A stretch of DNA of 64,000 nt from Alphaproteobacteria bacterium (GTDB lineage Bacteria > Pseudomonadota > Alphaproteobacteria > Rhizobiales > Rhizobiaceae), in NCBI GenBank assembly GCA_024742485.1, contig JANSYK010000003.1, positions 558,001 to 622,000 of the forward strand, read 5' to 3'. Shown piece by piece: positions 35,199-46,220 of this stretch (position 1 is its first letter; every line of letters begins with the position of its first letter). The position numbers and the translations under genes are program-made. The notes beneath the pieces are model-generated. The model searched no databases. It was not told the origin of the DNA and saw only the letters and a program-made list of their open reading frames with translations.

Positions 35199-37187
35199 AT
35201 GATTGTTGAACTCGGCCACTATGCGTTGATCATGGCACTGGCGACAGCGCTGCTTCAATCGGTGCTGCCGCTCATCGGTGCCCGACGCATGGACCAGAGC
35301 CTGATGGACTTTGCACCGGCGGCCTCGCTGGCCTGTTTCAGTCTCACCCTGTTTTCGTTTTTCGCGCTGACGGTTGCCTATGTCACATCGGATTTCTCGG
35401 TGGTCAATGTCTGGGAGAATTCTCACACGCTCAAGCCGATGATTTACAAGATTTCCGGCGTGTGGGGGAACCATGAAGGGTCCATGCTGCTGTGGATTTT
35501 GATCCTGACCTTCTTCAGCGCGCTCGTTGCGGTCTTTGGCGGAAACCTTCCATCGACCTTGAAGTCCAATGTGCTTGCCGTGCAGGCCTGGATCGTGTCG
35601 ACATTTCTGCTGTTTGTGCTTTTGACATCAAATCCGTTTGCCCGCCTGAACCCGGCGCCGATCGAAGGTCGTGACCTCAATCCCATACTGCAGGATATCG
35701 GATTGGCGATTCATCCGCCGCTGCTTTATCTCGGCTATGTCGGATTCTCGATCTGCTTTTCCTTTGCGGTTGCCGCCCTTATCGACGGTCGGATTGACGC
35801 TGCATGGGCGCGTTGGGTGCGTCCGTGGACACTGGCTGCCTGGACAACGCTGACGGCTGGTATCGCCATGGGATCCTACTGGGCCTACTACGAGTTGGGT
35901 TGGGGCGGATGGTGGTTTTGGGATCCTGTCGAGAACGCGTCCTTCATGCCATGGCTGGCGGGCACCGCGCTGTTGCATTCGGCGCTGGTGATGGAAAAGC
36001 GTGAAGCGCTGAAGATATGGACCGTGCTGCTGGCCATCATGACATTCTCCCTGTCATTGCTGGGCACGTTCCTCGTGCGGTCAGGCGTGCTGACATCCGT
36101 TCATGCATTCGCAACCGATCCGACACGCGGCGTCTTCATTCTCGGGATACTCGTGCTGTTTATCGGTGGTGCATTCGCGCTATTTGCAATGCGCGCCCAA
36201 ACGCTCAGCCATGGCGGGATTTTTGCACCCATATCCCGCGAGGGCGCATTGGTGCTGAACAATCTCTTTCTCACCACAGCAACCGCCACGGTGCTGGTCG
36301 GGACCCTGTATCCGCTTGTTCTGGAAGCCATCACCGGCGAAAAAATCTCGGTTGGACCGCCATTCTTCAATCTGACATTCGGACCGCTGATGATCCCGTT
36401 GTTGCTGGCTGTCCCGTTTGGACCGCTGCTGGCCTGGAAGCGCGGTGATCTTTGGGCAGTGTGCCAACGCCTTTATGCTGCTGCCGGAATTTCGCTCCTC
36501 GTGGCGCTTGCCGTCATCTATTTTTCCACTGGTGCTCCGGTACTGGCCGCGCTCGGCGTCGCGCTCGGCGTTTGGTTGATGGCGGGAAGTGTGACTGACC
36601 TGTTGACACGAGCAGGGGTTGGTCGCGCAAAATTGTCCGTGCTTTGGCCACGTTTGAAAGGGCTGCCACGATCGGCCTTTGGCACCGCCACCGCTCATTT
36701 CGGCGTCGGAGTGATGGTGATCGGAATCGTCGCTGTCACGGCTTTTTCGACCGAGGCCGTTACGACGCTTCGTCCAGGCGAACAGACCACCGCGGGTCCA
36801 TTTGCGCTGAGGTTTGAGGAATTGCGACCCAACAATGGCCCGAATTACACCGAAACCCAGGGACGCCTGACGGTTTTGCGCGACGGTGAAGCCATATCGC
36901 AGATAACACCCTCCAAACGCATTTACACGGCGCGCCGCATGCCAACGACCGAGGCCGGGATCATGACCACCGGAGCAAGCCAGCTTTATGTCGCGCTCGG
37001 TGATGAAACCGCCGATGGCGGAACCGTTGTGCGTGTGTGGTGGAAACCGTGGGTAACCTTCATCTGGATTGGTGCGGTCATCATGTCGCTCGGCGGCATA
37101 GTCTCCTTGTCAGACCGTCGCCTGCGCATCGGTGCACCGTCTCCCAAGAGGGCCAAAACACCTGTGCCTGCGGGTGAAACGCAATGA
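35199..37187 (+). CDS. ccmF: cytochrome c heme lyase subunit CcmF
   Basis: 662 residues and about fifteen membrane helices. The tryptophan-rich WWD motif that contacts heme is clear: [20 protein letters not shown] (about 231-250). Other conserved blocks are [18 protein letters not shown] (about 89-106) and [20 protein letters not shown] (about 286-305). CcmF attaches heme to apocytochrome c at the periplasmic face of the membrane. It overlaps ccmH by four bases. Confidence 0.95.
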   Translation: MIVELGHYALIMALATALLQSVLPLIGARRMDQSLMDFAPAASLACFSLTLFSFFALTVAYVTSDFSVVNVWENSHTLKPMIYKISGVWGNHEGSMLLWILILTFFSALVAVFGGNLPSTLKSNVLAVQAWIVSTFLLFVLLTSNPFARLNPAPIEGRDLNPILQDIGLAIHPPLLYLGYVGFSICFSFAVAALIDGRIDAAWARWVRPWTLAAWTTLTAGIAMGSYWAYYELGWGGWWFWDPVENASFMPWLAGTALLHSALVMEKREALKIWTVLLAIMTFSLSLLGTFLVRSGVLTSVHAFATDPTRGVFILGILVLFIGGAFALFAMRAQTLSHGGIFAPISREGALVLNNLFLTTATATVLVGTLYPLVLEAITGEKISVGPPFFNLTFGPLMIPLLLAVPFGPLLAWKRGDLWAVCQRLYAAAGISLLVALAVIYFSTGAPVLAALGVALGVWLMAGSVTDLLTRAGVGRAKLSVLWPRLKGLPRSAFGTATAHFGVGVMVIGIVAVTAFSTEAVTTLRPGEQTTAGPFALRFEELRPNNGPNYTETQGRLTVLRDGEAISQITPSKRIYTARRMPTTEAGIMTTGASQLYVALGDETADGGTVVRVWWKPWVTFIWIGAVIMSLGGIVSLSDRRLRIGAPSPKRAKTPVPAGETQ

Positions 37188-37660
37188 CGAGGCAGATTGC
37201 CGTATTTGCTGCCGTTTTGATGTCTCTGTGCCTGCTGGCTGTTCCCGGCAAGGCGGTTACCCCGGACGAGATATTGGACAATCCGGTCCTTGAACAACGG
37301 GCGCGGGACATTTCCGCCGGACTGCGCTGCCTGGTCTGTCAAAATCAATCGATCGATGATTCCGATGCTGAATTGGCCAAGGACTTGCGGCTGCTCGTCC
37401 GCCAGCGTCTGACCGAGGGCGACAGCGATACCGAGGTGATTGACTATGTCGTCTCACGATACGGCGAATTCGTGCTGCTCAAACCGCGTTTTTCGGCTCA
37501 GACCCTGCTTCTTTGGGGGATGCCCCTGATCGTTCTGTTGATCGGTGCGGCCTACATCATGATGGGGCGTCGCGGCGATGGTCAGACACCCACCGTGCTG
37601 ACGGCTGAGGAACACGCGGAACTCGAAAAAGTTTTACAATCGCGTGATCAGGATCCCTGA
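37184..37660 (+). CDS. ccmH: cytochrome c maturation protein CcmH
   Basis: 158 residues. A signal peptide (about 1-24) precedes the thiol-redox domain with [13 protein letters not shown], where Cys49 and Cys52 form the active pair that keeps the apocytochrome CXXCH thiols reduced. A C-terminal membrane helix (about 107-127) anchors it. It is the last gene of the ccm unit; the N-terminal domain corresponds to CcmH/CycL of rhizobia, while CcmI supplies the TPR part. Confidence 0.95.
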   Translation: MTRQIAVFAAVLMSLCLLAVPGKAVTPDEILDNPVLEQRARDISAGLRCLVCQNQSIDDSDAELAKDLRLLVRQRLTEGDSDTEVIDYVVSRYGEFVLLKPRFSAQTLLLWGMPLIVLLIGAAYIMMGRRGDGQTPTVLTAEEHAELEKVLQSRDQDP

Positions 37661-37716
37661 TACCGTGTGTTCCTGAGCATTGCCGACGGCTGGTTGGCGT
37701 TAACAGGAGCAGCAGG

Positions 37717-38964
37717 ATGACATCCACATCAATCAAGGCACAGTTCAAGGGGCACTCCGGGGCGAGCCTGGCAGCCCGCCTGGATATTCCGGCCGGTTCG
37801 GTGCGTGCCTATGCGTTGTTTGCCCACTGCTTTACCTGTTCCAAGGACATTCTCGCGGCCAAACGCATCTCGGCCGAATTGTCGCGCGCCGGTATTGCTG
37901 TGTTGCGATTTGATTTCACCGGGCTGGGCGCCAGTGAAGGTGAATTCGCATCCACCAATTTTTCCTCCAATATAGCGGATCTGCAGTCGGCGGTGGGCTA
38001 TCTGCGTGACAATTACGAGGCGCCTTCAATACTGATCGGGCATTCACTGGGAGGTGCGGCAGTATTGGCCGCCGCCGGTGACGTGCCGGAGGTCAAGGCC
38101 GTTGCAACGATTGGTGCGCCGGCCGATGTTGCCCATGTGATCCATAATTTCGGCAGCAAACTCGATGAAGTCGAGGAAAGCGGTGAAGCTCTGGTGCAAC
38201 TCGGTGGCCGGCCTTTCACGATCCGCAAGCAATTTCTGGATGATGTACGCGACACGGTCCTCGCTGATCGGATTTCCTCCATGCGCAAGGCGCTGCTTGT
38301 GCTTCATTCACCCGTCGATCAAACTGTCGGCATCGAGAATGCCGGGGCGATCTTTGGTGCTGCAAAACACCCGAAAAGCTTCGTATCGCTCGACAACGCG
38401 GACCATCTGGTAACGCGTGCTGACGATGCCGCCTTTGCCGCATCCATCATTGCGAGCTGGGCGTCCCGTTACCTCCGCGCCGACAAACCACAGGGTGATG
38501 AGGCCGTAGAGGCGGTCCGGGTTTCCGAAACGGGCGAGGGGAAGTTTCAAAACACGGTTCATGCGGGACGGCACCGCCTCTTTGCCGATGAACCGAGCAG
38601 TGTCGGAGGACTTGATTCCGGTCCGTCACCCTATGACTATCTTTCGGTGGCACTGGCCGCCTGTACCTCGATGACGTTGCGCATGTACGCCAATTTCAAG
38701 AAGGCCGATCTTGGCCGAATCACGGTGGATGTTTCGCACGCCAAAATTCATGCGACCGACTGTGCTGAATGCACTGACGATGACCAGGCAAAGGGCGGAA
38801 AAATCGATCGATTCGAGCGGACGATCATGATCGAAGGGGCTGTACCAGAGCCGCTACAGGACAAGATCGAGGAAATTGCCGACAAATGTCCGGTTCACAG
38901 GACCCTGGAAAGCAGTGCGAAAGTCGTTACCAAGGTTGCGAACGTCTCTGCCAGTGGTGGCTGA
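37717..38964 (+). CDS. alpha/beta hydrolase - OsmC fusion protein
   Basis: 415 residues in two domains. Residues 1-255 are an alpha/beta hydrolase with nucleophile Ser110 in GHSLGGAAV, the VLRFDFTGLGASEG strand-loop, and a late His in NADHLVTR. Residues about 265-415 are an OsmC-like peroxiredoxin with cysteines in LAACTSMTLRMYA and DKCPVHRTLES, the pair that reduces organic hydroperoxides. The fusion is a known bacterial architecture; it would combine ester hydrolysis with peroxide removal, though its substrate is not established. AACAGGAGCAGCAGG gives a strong ribosome-binding site. Confidence 0.88.
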   Translation: MTSTSIKAQFKGHSGASLAARLDIPAGSVRAYALFAHCFTCSKDILAAKRISAELSRAGIAVLRFDFTGLGASEGEFASTNFSSNIADLQSAVGYLRDNYEAPSILIGHSLGGAAVLAAAGDVPEVKAVATIGAPADVAHVIHNFGSKLDEVEESGEALVQLGGRPFTIRKQFLDDVRDTVLADRISSMRKALLVLHSPVDQTVGIENAGAIFGAAKHPKSFVSLDNADHLVTRADDAAFAASIIASWASRYLRADKPQGDEAVEAVRVSETGEGKFQNTVHAGRHRLFADEPSSVGGLDSGPSPYDYLSVALAACTSMTLRMYANFKKADLGRITVDVSHAKIHATDCAECTDDDQAKGGKIDRFERTIMIEGAVPEPLQDKIEEIADKCPVHRTLESSAKVVTKVANVSASGG

Positions 38965-39269
38965 AGATTCCGGTATCGCAGTGCTGTGAAACTTCCCGCT
39001 CGGAAGAATAATTTATATATATCAATAGCTTGAGTCACGAATCGGAATCATTTTGCGAAGTCCGCAATGTGTTGCCGGCTGAGTGGTTCATCGCCCATGT
39101 CATCTGATTTTTCGGATATGGCGTGATGATCGAGTGATATTCCCGAAGATTACAAATAATTCATGCTTTCGTTAGGCAACGGTAATGTGACCTTACCTAT
39201 CTCTTGTGCAACGAAATGCGCCGGACCGATTTGGTTTCCAGACGCATCTGACAACAAGAGGACAGTTAC
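38965..39269. other. 305-bp gap upstream of degP
   Basis: No gene seen. It is AT-rich in the middle (a run of TTTATATATATC at about 39012) and has a short hairpin CTTCC-CGCTC-GGAAG at 38993-39007, which may end the upstream gene. The degP promoter should lie here but I could not identify -35/-10 elements with confidence. The ribosome-binding site AAGAGGAC lies about 7 bp before the degP start. Confidence 0.5.
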
Positions 39270-40796
39270 ATGCTTTCCAAAAGCTCTCGCACTGCCCGAA
39301 TCGGATTGTTGACCTCGACTGCGGTATTTGGAATTGCGGCGGTGATGTTGACCACGGGTGTTCCCACAAAAATACACACCGCCTATGCCCAGGCCGTTCG
39401 GGTGCAGGCCCCGGCGATGCCGGGCTTTGCGGATGTCGTTGAAGCCGTAACGCCGGCCGTCGTGTCGGTTCGCGTCAAATCCGACATCAAACCGGTGTCG
39501 TCCCAGGGCTTTGGTGGGCCGGGCCTCGACAATCTGCCGGAAGACAGCCCCATGCGGCGGTTCTTCGACCAATTTGGCAAGCAGAATCCATTCGGGTTTG
39601 GTGAACGCGGAGAAGGTGGCCCAGCCCAGCCGGAGCGTCGCGGCAGGGCTAATCCGCTGTCTCAGGGATCTGGGTTTTTCATCTCCGATGACGGGTTCGT
39701 TGTGACCAACAACCACGTCGTTGACAATGGTACGGAATTTACCGTCATCATGCATGACGGGACGGAACTCGATGCGGAGCTGATCGGCAAGGATGCCCGC
39801 ACCGATCTGGCCGTGCTCAAGGTCGAAGATGACCGCACATTCACCTATGTCGAGTTTGACCGCAAGGACGAAACCCGCATCGGTGACTGGGTCGTTGCTG
39901 TTGGCAATCCGTTTGGGTTGGGTGGAACGGTCACCGCGGGAATTATCTCAGCCCGTGGTCGTGACATCGGAGCCGGGCCCTATGATGACTTCCTTCAGGT
40001 GGATGCTGCGGTCAATCGGGGCAACTCCGGTGGGCCGACCTTCAACCTCGAAGGTGAAGTCATTGGTGTAAATACGGCAATCTTCTCACCCTCTGGCGGA
40101 AATGTCGGTATAGCGTTTGCCATTCCCGCTTCCTTGGCAAAGGAAGTGGTTGCCGATCTGATGGATGACGGCAAGATCGAACGTGGTTGGCTGGGTGTTC
40201 AGATCCAGCCTGTAACCGATGATATTGCGGAGTCGCTTGGTCTGGCCGAGGCCAAGGGCGCGTTGATTACGGAACCTCAGGCCGATTCTCCTGCGATGAA
40301 AGCCGGTCTGCGGTCTGGAGACATCGTGACGGCCGTCAACGGTCAGCCGATTGACGATCCAAAGGACCTCGCATTGACGATATCGAAGGTCAAGCCGGGT
40401 GAAGACACTGAATTGACCGTATGGCGCAACGGCAAGTCCGAATCCGTGAATGTCGAAATCGGCAAGCTCAAGGATATCCAGAAAGCGGCTGCCGATATTC
40501 AGCCCAGCAAGCCCTCAAGTGGCGAAAAACTGGAGGAATTCGGACTGACAGTTGTACCCGCTGACGCAGAAGATGGCGTGATGATTACGGAAATCGAGCC
40601 GGATAGTGTTGCAGCCGAACGCGGAATGCGGGAAGGTGATATCATCGTCGCGGTCAACAATGTTGACGTCAAGACAGCGGAAGATATATCTACCGCCGTA
40701 GACAAAGCAACTGAATCAGGCCGCAAGGCGGTGTTGTTTCAGTTGAGCAACCAGGACAGCAGCAGGTTCATAGCTTTGCCAGTTGCTGTCGGTTGA
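39270..40796 (+). CDS. degP: periplasmic serine protease DegP/HtrA (Do family)
   Basis: 508 residues with a signal peptide (about 1-43). The trypsin-like domain holds the triad His149 (TNNHVVDNG), Asp179 (ARTDLAVLK) and Ser253 (NRGNSGGPT). Two PDZ domains follow (about 300-390 and 415-500). Together they degrade or refold damaged envelope proteins. A strong terminator after the gene separates it from the downstream two-component genes, so it has its own transcript. In rhizobia the same order degP - regulator - kinase is common. Confidence 0.95.
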   Translation: MLSKSSRTARIGLLTSTAVFGIAAVMLTTGVPTKIHTAYAQAVRVQAPAMPGFADVVEAVTPAVVSVRVKSDIKPVSSQGFGGPGLDNLPEDSPMRRFFDQFGKQNPFGFGERGEGGPAQPERRGRANPLSQGSGFFISDDGFVVTNNHVVDNGTEFTVIMHDGTELDAELIGKDARTDLAVLKVEDDRTFTYVEFDRKDETRIGDWVVAVGNPFGLGGTVTAGIISARGRDIGAGPYDDFLQVDAAVNRGNSGGPTFNLEGEVIGVNTAIFSPSGGNVGIAFAIPASLAKEVVADLMDDGKIERGWLGVQIQPVTDDIAESLGLAEAKGALITEPQADSPAMKAGLRSGDIVTAVNGQPIDDPKDLALTISKVKPGEDTELTVWRNGKSESVNVEIGKLKDIQKAAADIQPSKPSSGEKLEEFGLTVVPADAEDGVMITEIEPDSVAAERGMREGDIIVAVNNVDVKTAEDISTAVDKATESGRKAVLFQLSNQDSSRFIALPVAVG

Positions 40797-40851
40797 GCAG
40801 ATCGGGTGGGCGGTCACTAATGTCGCCCCCGGCCAACCGCCCGATTCTGTC

Positions 40852-40891
40852 GGCAGCGGGCCCCCCATCGGCCCGCTGCCACTTGTTTTTT
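40852..40891 (+). terminator. intrinsic terminator of degP
   Basis: GGCAGCGGGCC and GGCCCGCTGCC form a perfect 11-bp GC-rich stem with a 7-base loop; a run of six T follows after ACTTG. It lies 55 bp after the degP stop and is the strongest terminator in the window. A second, weaker pair GGGCGGT / ACCGCCC precedes it. Confidence 0.88.
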
Positions 40892-40974
40892 CACATCGAT
40901 CATTCTTTCAGCGCCTGTCCGACTGAAAAAAGATGACCTATTTTTCGACGCCAGATTTGCCTACACTGCCAGAC

Positions 40975-41652
40975 ATGAAGATTCTGGTTATTGAAGATGA
41001 CCTCGACGCGGCGTCCTATCTCGTCAAGGCGTTCAACGAGGCAGGCATTGTCACCGATCACGCAAGCGACGGAGAGATCGGTTACCATCTGGCCACCGAA
41101 AACACCTATGATGTGATGGTCATTGACCGGTTGCTCCCGAAGCGGGACGGCCTTTCAATCGTCAGCGCATTGCGTGAGAAATCGATCGATACACCGGTAC
41201 TGATCCTCTCGGCGCTTGGGCAGGTTGACGACCGGGTGACCGGCCTGCGGGCCGGTGGAGACGATTATCTTCCCAAACCCTATGCATTTTCCGAGTTGCT
41301 GGCGCGCGTTGAGGTGCTCGGCCGGCGCAAGGGAACGCGCGACAACGACACAGTTTACCGGGTGGCGGATCTGGAATTGGATCGGCTGGCCCATGAAGTG
41401 CACCGGGCCGGACAGCGCATAACGCTACAGCCCCGCGAATTCCGTCTGCTGGAATATCTGATGAAACATGCCGGGCAGGTCGTGACCCGCACCATGCTGC
41501 TCGAGAACGTTTGGGATTACCATTTTGACCCGCAGACCAATGTCATAGATGTCCACATTTCCAGGCTTCGGTCCAAGATCGAAAAAGGATTCGATCAGGC
41601 GCTTTTGCGGACCGTCAGGGGGGCCGGTTACATTCTCAAAGCGGACGGCTGA
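40975..41652 (+). CDS. OmpR-family response regulator (degP-glnE locus)
   Basis: 225 residues from ATG 40975, where the receiver starts (MKILVIEDDLDAAS); a longer frame begins at 40933. Asp51 in VMVIDRLLPKRDG is the phospho-acceptor and Lys lies in LPKPYAFSEL. A winged-helix domain (about 130-225) ends with VHISRLRSKIEKG and TVRGAGYILKA. The cognate kinase follows on the same strand after about 130 bp. Upstream degP suggests an envelope-stress role; this is inference from position. Confidence 0.9.
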   Translation: MKILVIEDDLDAASYLVKAFNEAGIVTDHASDGEIGYHLATENTYDVMVIDRLLPKRDGLSIVSALREKSIDTPVLILSALGQVDDRVTGLRAGGDDYLPKPYAFSELLARVEVLGRRKGTRDNDTVYRVADLELDRLAHEVHRAGQRITLQPREFRLLEYLMKHAGQVVTRTMLLENVWDYHFDPQTNVIDVHISRLRSKIEKGFDQALLRTVRGAGYILKADG

Positions 41653-41780
41653 GGAAAGGTTCGAGACGTGGAAGCCGTTGGTCCGACCGATTGCCCGAAT
41701 CCGATGCCGTTCCGATGCGCGCCTTTTGCCTTGGCACTGTTTTTCAGCACAGAGATGAGCGCCGACCGGATAGATCGACA

Positions 41781-43181
41781 ATGAGTCGTCTCCGCATCGC
41801 ATTGCAGACAACTGCCATTCGGTTGTCAGCCCTTTATCTGGGTCTGTTTGCGATCTGCGCGATCATCCTGGTGATTTATGTCACCGCTCTGTTCACATCC
41901 ATCTCCAATCACCAGACCAGATTGCTTGTGGAAGAAGAGCTTGAGGTGCTCGGGAGCTTCTATCGGCGCGGTGGTGTTACCATGCTGATCGGGCACGTCG
42001 ATCGGCGGTCCCGCGAACCAGGAGCCAGTCTCTACACGATTGCCGGCCGTGATGGAAAGATCATTGGCGGCAATGTGCAGAGCCTGGAAGCCGGGGTCCT
42101 CGATACGGAAGGTTGGACGGAACGTCCGTTTCGATATCGCCGCTTTTATCAGCCGGAAGGAACGCCGGGACACATGGCTTTGGCCGAAGTCATCTACCTG
42201 CCAAACGGAATGCGGCTTTTGGTCGGACGTGACCTTGGCGAACCGACCAAGTTTCGTTCGCTGGTCCGCGACTCGTTGACCATGGCGCTTGGCATTATGG
42301 TTCTGGGCGCGCTGCTCATCTGGTTCGTTGTCGGCCGTCGCGCGCTCCAGCGAATTGATCGCATGTCCGTTGCGACACAAAAAATCATGGCTGGAGATCT
42401 TGGCCAGAGGCTTCCCATGGGCGGATCGCATGACGAGTTTGACCGCCTCTCAGAATCGCTGAATGTCATGCTCGACCGCATCCAGAAACTTGATGAAGGT
42501 CTGCGGCAGGTTTCCGACAACATTGCGCATGACCTCAAGACTCCGCTGACACGGCTTCGCAACAAGGCGGAATCCGCTCTCGGTGATCGCGAGAACGTCG
42601 ATACTTACCGTGATGCGATGGAGGAGATTATCGATGAATCCGATCAACTCATTCGGACGTTCAACGCGCTGCTGATGATCTCGCGTGTCGAGGCGGGTTC
42701 GGCCGCCGCCGAAATGAGTGCCGTCGATCTGTCGCAGATCGCCGGCGACGCGGAAGAGTTGTATGAGCCGGTAGCCGAAGAAGCCGGTGTTACGCTTTCC
42801 ACCCGCATAGACCAGGACGTGGTCATCAACGGAAGCAGAGAATTGATCGGGCAGGCGATCAGCAACCTGCTCGACAATGCGATCAAATACGCCTGTGACG
42901 GAAACGCCAATCCCGCTGTCGCCATCGTACTGGAACGCAATTCCAATGAAACTGTCTTGAGTGTCAGCGACAACGGGCCGGGTATTCCCCACGCGAAGAC
43001 CGGTGAGGTGGTCAAACGGTTCTACCGGCTTGACGAGAGCCGCACGAAACCGGGAACGGGCCTTGGATTAAGTCTGGTCAAAGCGATCATGGGAATGCAT
43101 GGTGGACGTCTCGAGCTTGCAGGAAACACGGAAAGAGAACTATCGGGATTGAGCGCAAGAATGGTCTTTGTGAACACGTAA
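41781..43181 (+). CDS. sensor histidine kinase (degP-glnE locus)
   Basis: 466 residues from ATG 41781 (MSRLRIALQTTAIRLS), more plausible than the ORF start at 41691, which lacks similarity to kinase N-termini. Two membrane helices (about 15-40 and 165-190) flank a periplasmic sensor of about 125 residues; a HAMP domain and kinase core follow. His250 lies in IAHDLKTPLTRLRNKAES; the N box is AISNLLDNAIKYA, then DNGPGIP and GTGLGLSLV. Signal unknown. Confidence 0.9.
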   Translation: MSRLRIALQTTAIRLSALYLGLFAICAIILVIYVTALFTSISNHQTRLLVEEELEVLGSFYRRGGVTMLIGHVDRRSREPGASLYTIAGRDGKIIGGNVQSLEAGVLDTEGWTERPFRYRRFYQPEGTPGHMALAEVIYLPNGMRLLVGRDLGEPTKFRSLVRDSLTMALGIMVLGALLIWFVVGRRALQRIDRMSVATQKIMAGDLGQRLPMGGSHDEFDRLSESLNVMLDRIQKLDEGLRQVSDNIAHDLKTPLTRLRNKAESALGDRENVDTYRDAMEEIIDESDQLIRTFNALLMISRVEAGSAAAEMSAVDLSQIAGDAEELYEPVAEEAGVTLSTRIDQDVVINGSRELIGQAISNLLDNAIKYACDGNANPAVAIVLERNSNETVLSVSDNGPGIPHAKTGEVVKRFYRLDESRTKPGTGLGLSLVKAIMGMHGGRLELAGNTERELSGLSARMVFVNT

Positions 43182-43241
43182 TTCTCAACTCTGGAGCAAT
43201 AAAACGAACGATTGTTCTGGTGATCCGATGGGGGCGTGCGG

Positions 43242-46208
43242 ATGGACACAGCATTTTCAGAAATGGTCCGGAGCTCCGACACGCCGATTATGGCTCCGTC
43301 GGCTGATGAACTCGATCGTGTTCTTGCGGATCTGACGGAAGCAGCCGAAGACCTTCCGGAATTTGCCGTCTTTCTCGATCAACCTTCCGCTGCGCGAGAG
43401 TTTTTGTTGTCGGCGCTCTCACTGTCGCCTTATCTGTTCGACATCGCGACCTGCCATCCCGATTGCGCCTGGCGCGCGCTGTCATCCGAACCGGAAACGC
43501 TGCTCGATCAATTGATCATCGAAGCCGGTGTTTCGTGGAAAGAGCCTGATGACGGCGAGGCCGGATTCATGAAGCGGATGCGGCAGTTGAAACGAATGGC
43601 CGCCTTTTCTCTTGCGCTTTACGATCTTTCAAAAGTCCTCGAAACCCGACAGGTCACGGCCAGATTGAGTGCCTTTGCTGCAGCGGCGTTGTCATCCGCT
43701 ATCGATTTTTTGCTGATGGATGCTCACAACGCAGGAAAACTGAAGCTGCCCGATACGGATAATCCCAGTTCCGGATCCGGGTTGGCCGTCATAGGGATGG
43801 GTAAACTCGGGGCCGGGGAGCTCAACTATTCTTCAGATATTGATCTGATCGTTATCTACGATCCGGACAAGGCGGTCGTCATTGATGAAAGTGCCACGGC
43901 CGACGTCTTTGCCCGCATCATCCGGCGGGTCGTGCACATCATGCAGGAACGGACGGGAGACGGCTATGTGTTTCGGACCGATCTAAGGCTCAGACCGGAC
44001 CCCGGTTCGACACCTCTGGCAATCCCATATGATGCCGCGATGATCTACTACGAAGGCCGCGGACAGAATTGGGAACGTGCCGCCTTTATCAAGGCCAGAG
44101 CTGTCGCGGGCGATTTGCAGACGGGTGATGGGTTTTGCCGGGATCTCACACCGTTCATCTTCCGCAAATATCTCGATTACGGGGCAATTGCCGAAATCCA
44201 CTCCATCAAGCGTCAGATCCATGCCCACAAGGGTTTTGGGGATATCACAATTCGTGGCCACAACGTCAAGCTGGGCCGCGGCGGCATTCGGGAGATCGAG
44301 TTTTTCGTTCAAACTCAGCAACTCATTGCAGGCGGGCGCATGCCCGAATTGCGAACCCGGGAGACCGAGATCGCGCTGGCCCGTTTGGCTGAGGCGCGCT
44401 GGATCGGGACTGAGACCGCCAAGTCGATGCTGGAGTCCTATTGGTTTTTGCGTGATCTGGAACATCGCATTCAGATGCGCCGGGATGAACAGAGCCACAC
44501 GCTGCCGGACGACGATGAGGAGTTGCGAAAGCTGGCCCTGATGATGGGGTTTGCCGACACCGAGGGCTTTTCGGCCACCTTGTCAGCCACGTTGCAACAG
44601 GTAGAGCGGCACTATGCGGCTTTGTTTGAGAATGAAAAAGAGACTTTGAGTGACACCGGTGAGCTTGTCTTTTCCGGCGACGAAGATGATCCGGCAACGC
44701 TTGAAACACTCAGCAAGCTTGGTTTCGATCGTGCCGCCGATGTTTCGAGGATCATCCGGACCTGGTACTACGGACGCTACCGGGCCACGCAAACGGCTGC
44801 CGCACGCAAGAACCTTGCTGAACTGATGCCGCATCTGCTGCGGACCTTCTCGGAAACGCGGCGGGCCGATGAAACGTTCCTTCGGTTTGATGCGTTTCTG
44901 TCCGGTTTGCCCTCAGGTATTCAACTTTTCTCCCTGCTGCGCAACAATCCGGGGCTGCTCTCGCTGATTGTCAACGTGATGTCATCAGCACCGAGGCTTG
45001 CCGAGGTGATCAGTCGACGGCCGCATGTCTTTGATGGAATGTTGGATCCGACCCTGTTGGCCGAATTGCCGACGCGCGCTTACCTGGCAAAGCGGCTCGA
45101 TGAGTTTCTCATAGGCGATTTCCTTTATGAGGAAATTCTCGACCGACTGCGAATATTCGCATCCGAACAGAAATTTCTGATCGGTGTCAGATTGTTGACG
45201 GGTTCAATTTCCGGCGCGCGAGCGGGCAGGGCGTTTTCGGATTTGGCCGGCGTAATTGTCGGCGTGGCCGCACGTGCTGTGCAAACGGAGCTGGAAAGAG
45301 CGCATGGTCCGATCGAAGGAGGGAGGGTTGCAATCGTCGGAATGGGCAAATTGGGCAGCCGGGAGATGACCGCAGAGTCGGACATCGACATCATATTGCT
45401 TTATGCCCATGACGAAGACTGCATGGAATCGGCCGGCCCGAAACCGCTCGATCCACCACGCTATTATGCGCGTTTCACCCAAAGGCTCGTGGCCGCCCTA
45501 TCAGCACCCACGGCCGAGGGTGTCCTCTATGAGGTGGATCTGAGGCTGCGCCCATCCGGCAACAAGGGACCGGTGGCGACCAATATCCGTGCCTTTCGTA
45601 AATATCAGGCCGAGGGTGCCTGGACATGGGAGCATATGGCGCTGACTCGAGCGCGGATTGTTTCCGGTGATGCGTCCCTTGCCGAGGAGGCCGAAGAGAT
45701 TTTTTCCGAGGTGTTGGACCGGCCCCGAGATCGCGACCAAATTGCCAACGATATTGCGCAGATGCGTCAGAGGATTGCGACGGAAAAGCCGCCTGACAAC
45801 CTCTGGGACTTGAAACTTGTTCCCGGCGGCATCATCGATATTGAATTTATCGCACAATATCTGCGCCTTTTGGCGTCGACTTGCGAGGTCGACGCCGAGA
45901 CCGTCGGGACACGAACCAGGGATGTGCTTGGTGTTCTGGCACCAAGAATGATCAACGAGGCTGACGCAGAAAGTCTTCTGGAGGCACTGTCTTTGTTCAC
46001 CGAGATTTCCCAGGTCATCCGTCTGTGTCTGGAAACCCGCTTTGAACCCGAAGATGCGCCGCTTGCCTTTCGGGAACTTCTCTTGAAAATCTGCGACTGC
46101 TCCGATCTGAAGGCTCTCGAGGCGCGTCTGGAACAGGCCACGCAGACCGTCAGACGGATATTTGTTGATACAATTGGGGGCGTCGATGATGCAGGCCCGG
46201 TCTCCTGA
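43242..46208 (+). CDS. glnE: glutamine-synthetase adenylyltransferase/deadenylase
   Basis: 988 residues from ATG 43242 (MDTAFSEM); a GTG two codons earlier is also possible. GlnE controls glutamine synthetase by adding or removing AMP in response to PII proteins. Both nucleotidyltransferase halves carry the G-x-G-x13-D-x-D motif: GKLGAGELNYSSDIDLIVIYD (about 189-209, deadenylase half) and GKLGSREMTAESDIDIILLYA (about 702-722, adenylylation half). The GlnD_UR_UTase-like linkers follow each domain. It is downstream of the two-component genes, an order conserved in rhizobia. Confidence 0.95.
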   Translation: MDTAFSEMVRSSDTPIMAPSADELDRVLADLTEAAEDLPEFAVFLDQPSAAREFLLSALSLSPYLFDIATCHPDCAWRALSSEPETLLDQLIIEAGVSWKEPDDGEAGFMKRMRQLKRMAAFSLALYDLSKVLETRQVTARLSAFAAAALSSAIDFLLMDAHNAGKLKLPDTDNPSSGSGLAVIGMGKLGAGELNYSSDIDLIVIYDPDKAVVIDESATADVFARIIRRVVHIMQERTGDGYVFRTDLRLRPDPGSTPLAIPYDAAMIYYEGRGQNWERAAFIKARAVAGDLQTGDGFCRDLTPFIFRKYLDYGAIAEIHSIKRQIHAHKGFGDITIRGHNVKLGRGGIREIEFFVQTQQLIAGGRMPELRTRETEIALARLAEARWIGTETAKSMLESYWFLRDLEHRIQMRRDEQSHTLPDDDEELRKLALMMGFADTEGFSATLSATLQQVERHYAALFENEKETLSDTGELVFSGDEDDPATLETLSKLGFDRAADVSRIIRTWYYGRYRATQTAAARKNLAELMPHLLRTFSETRRADETFLRFDAFLSGLPSGIQLFSLLRNNPGLLSLIVNVMSSAPRLAEVISRRPHVFDGMLDPTLLAELPTRAYLAKRLDEFLIGDFLYEEILDRLRIFASEQKFLIGVRLLTGSISGARAGRAFSDLAGVIVGVAARAVQTELERAHGPIEGGRVAIVGMGKLGSREMTAESDIDIILLYAHDEDCMESAGPKPLDPPRYYARFTQRLVAALSAPTAEGVLYEVDLRLRPSGNKGPVATNIRAFRKYQAEGAWTWEHMALTRARIVSGDASLAEEAEEIFSEVLDRPRDRDQIANDIAQMRQRIATEKPPDNLWDLKLVPGGIIDIEFIAQYLRLLASTCEVDAETVGTRTRDVLGVLAPRMINEADAESLLEALSLFTEISQVIRLCLETRFEPEDAPLAFRELLLKICDCSDLKALEARLEQATQTVRRIFVDTIGGVDDAGPVS

Positions 46209-46220
46209 GCCCAAAGGTAA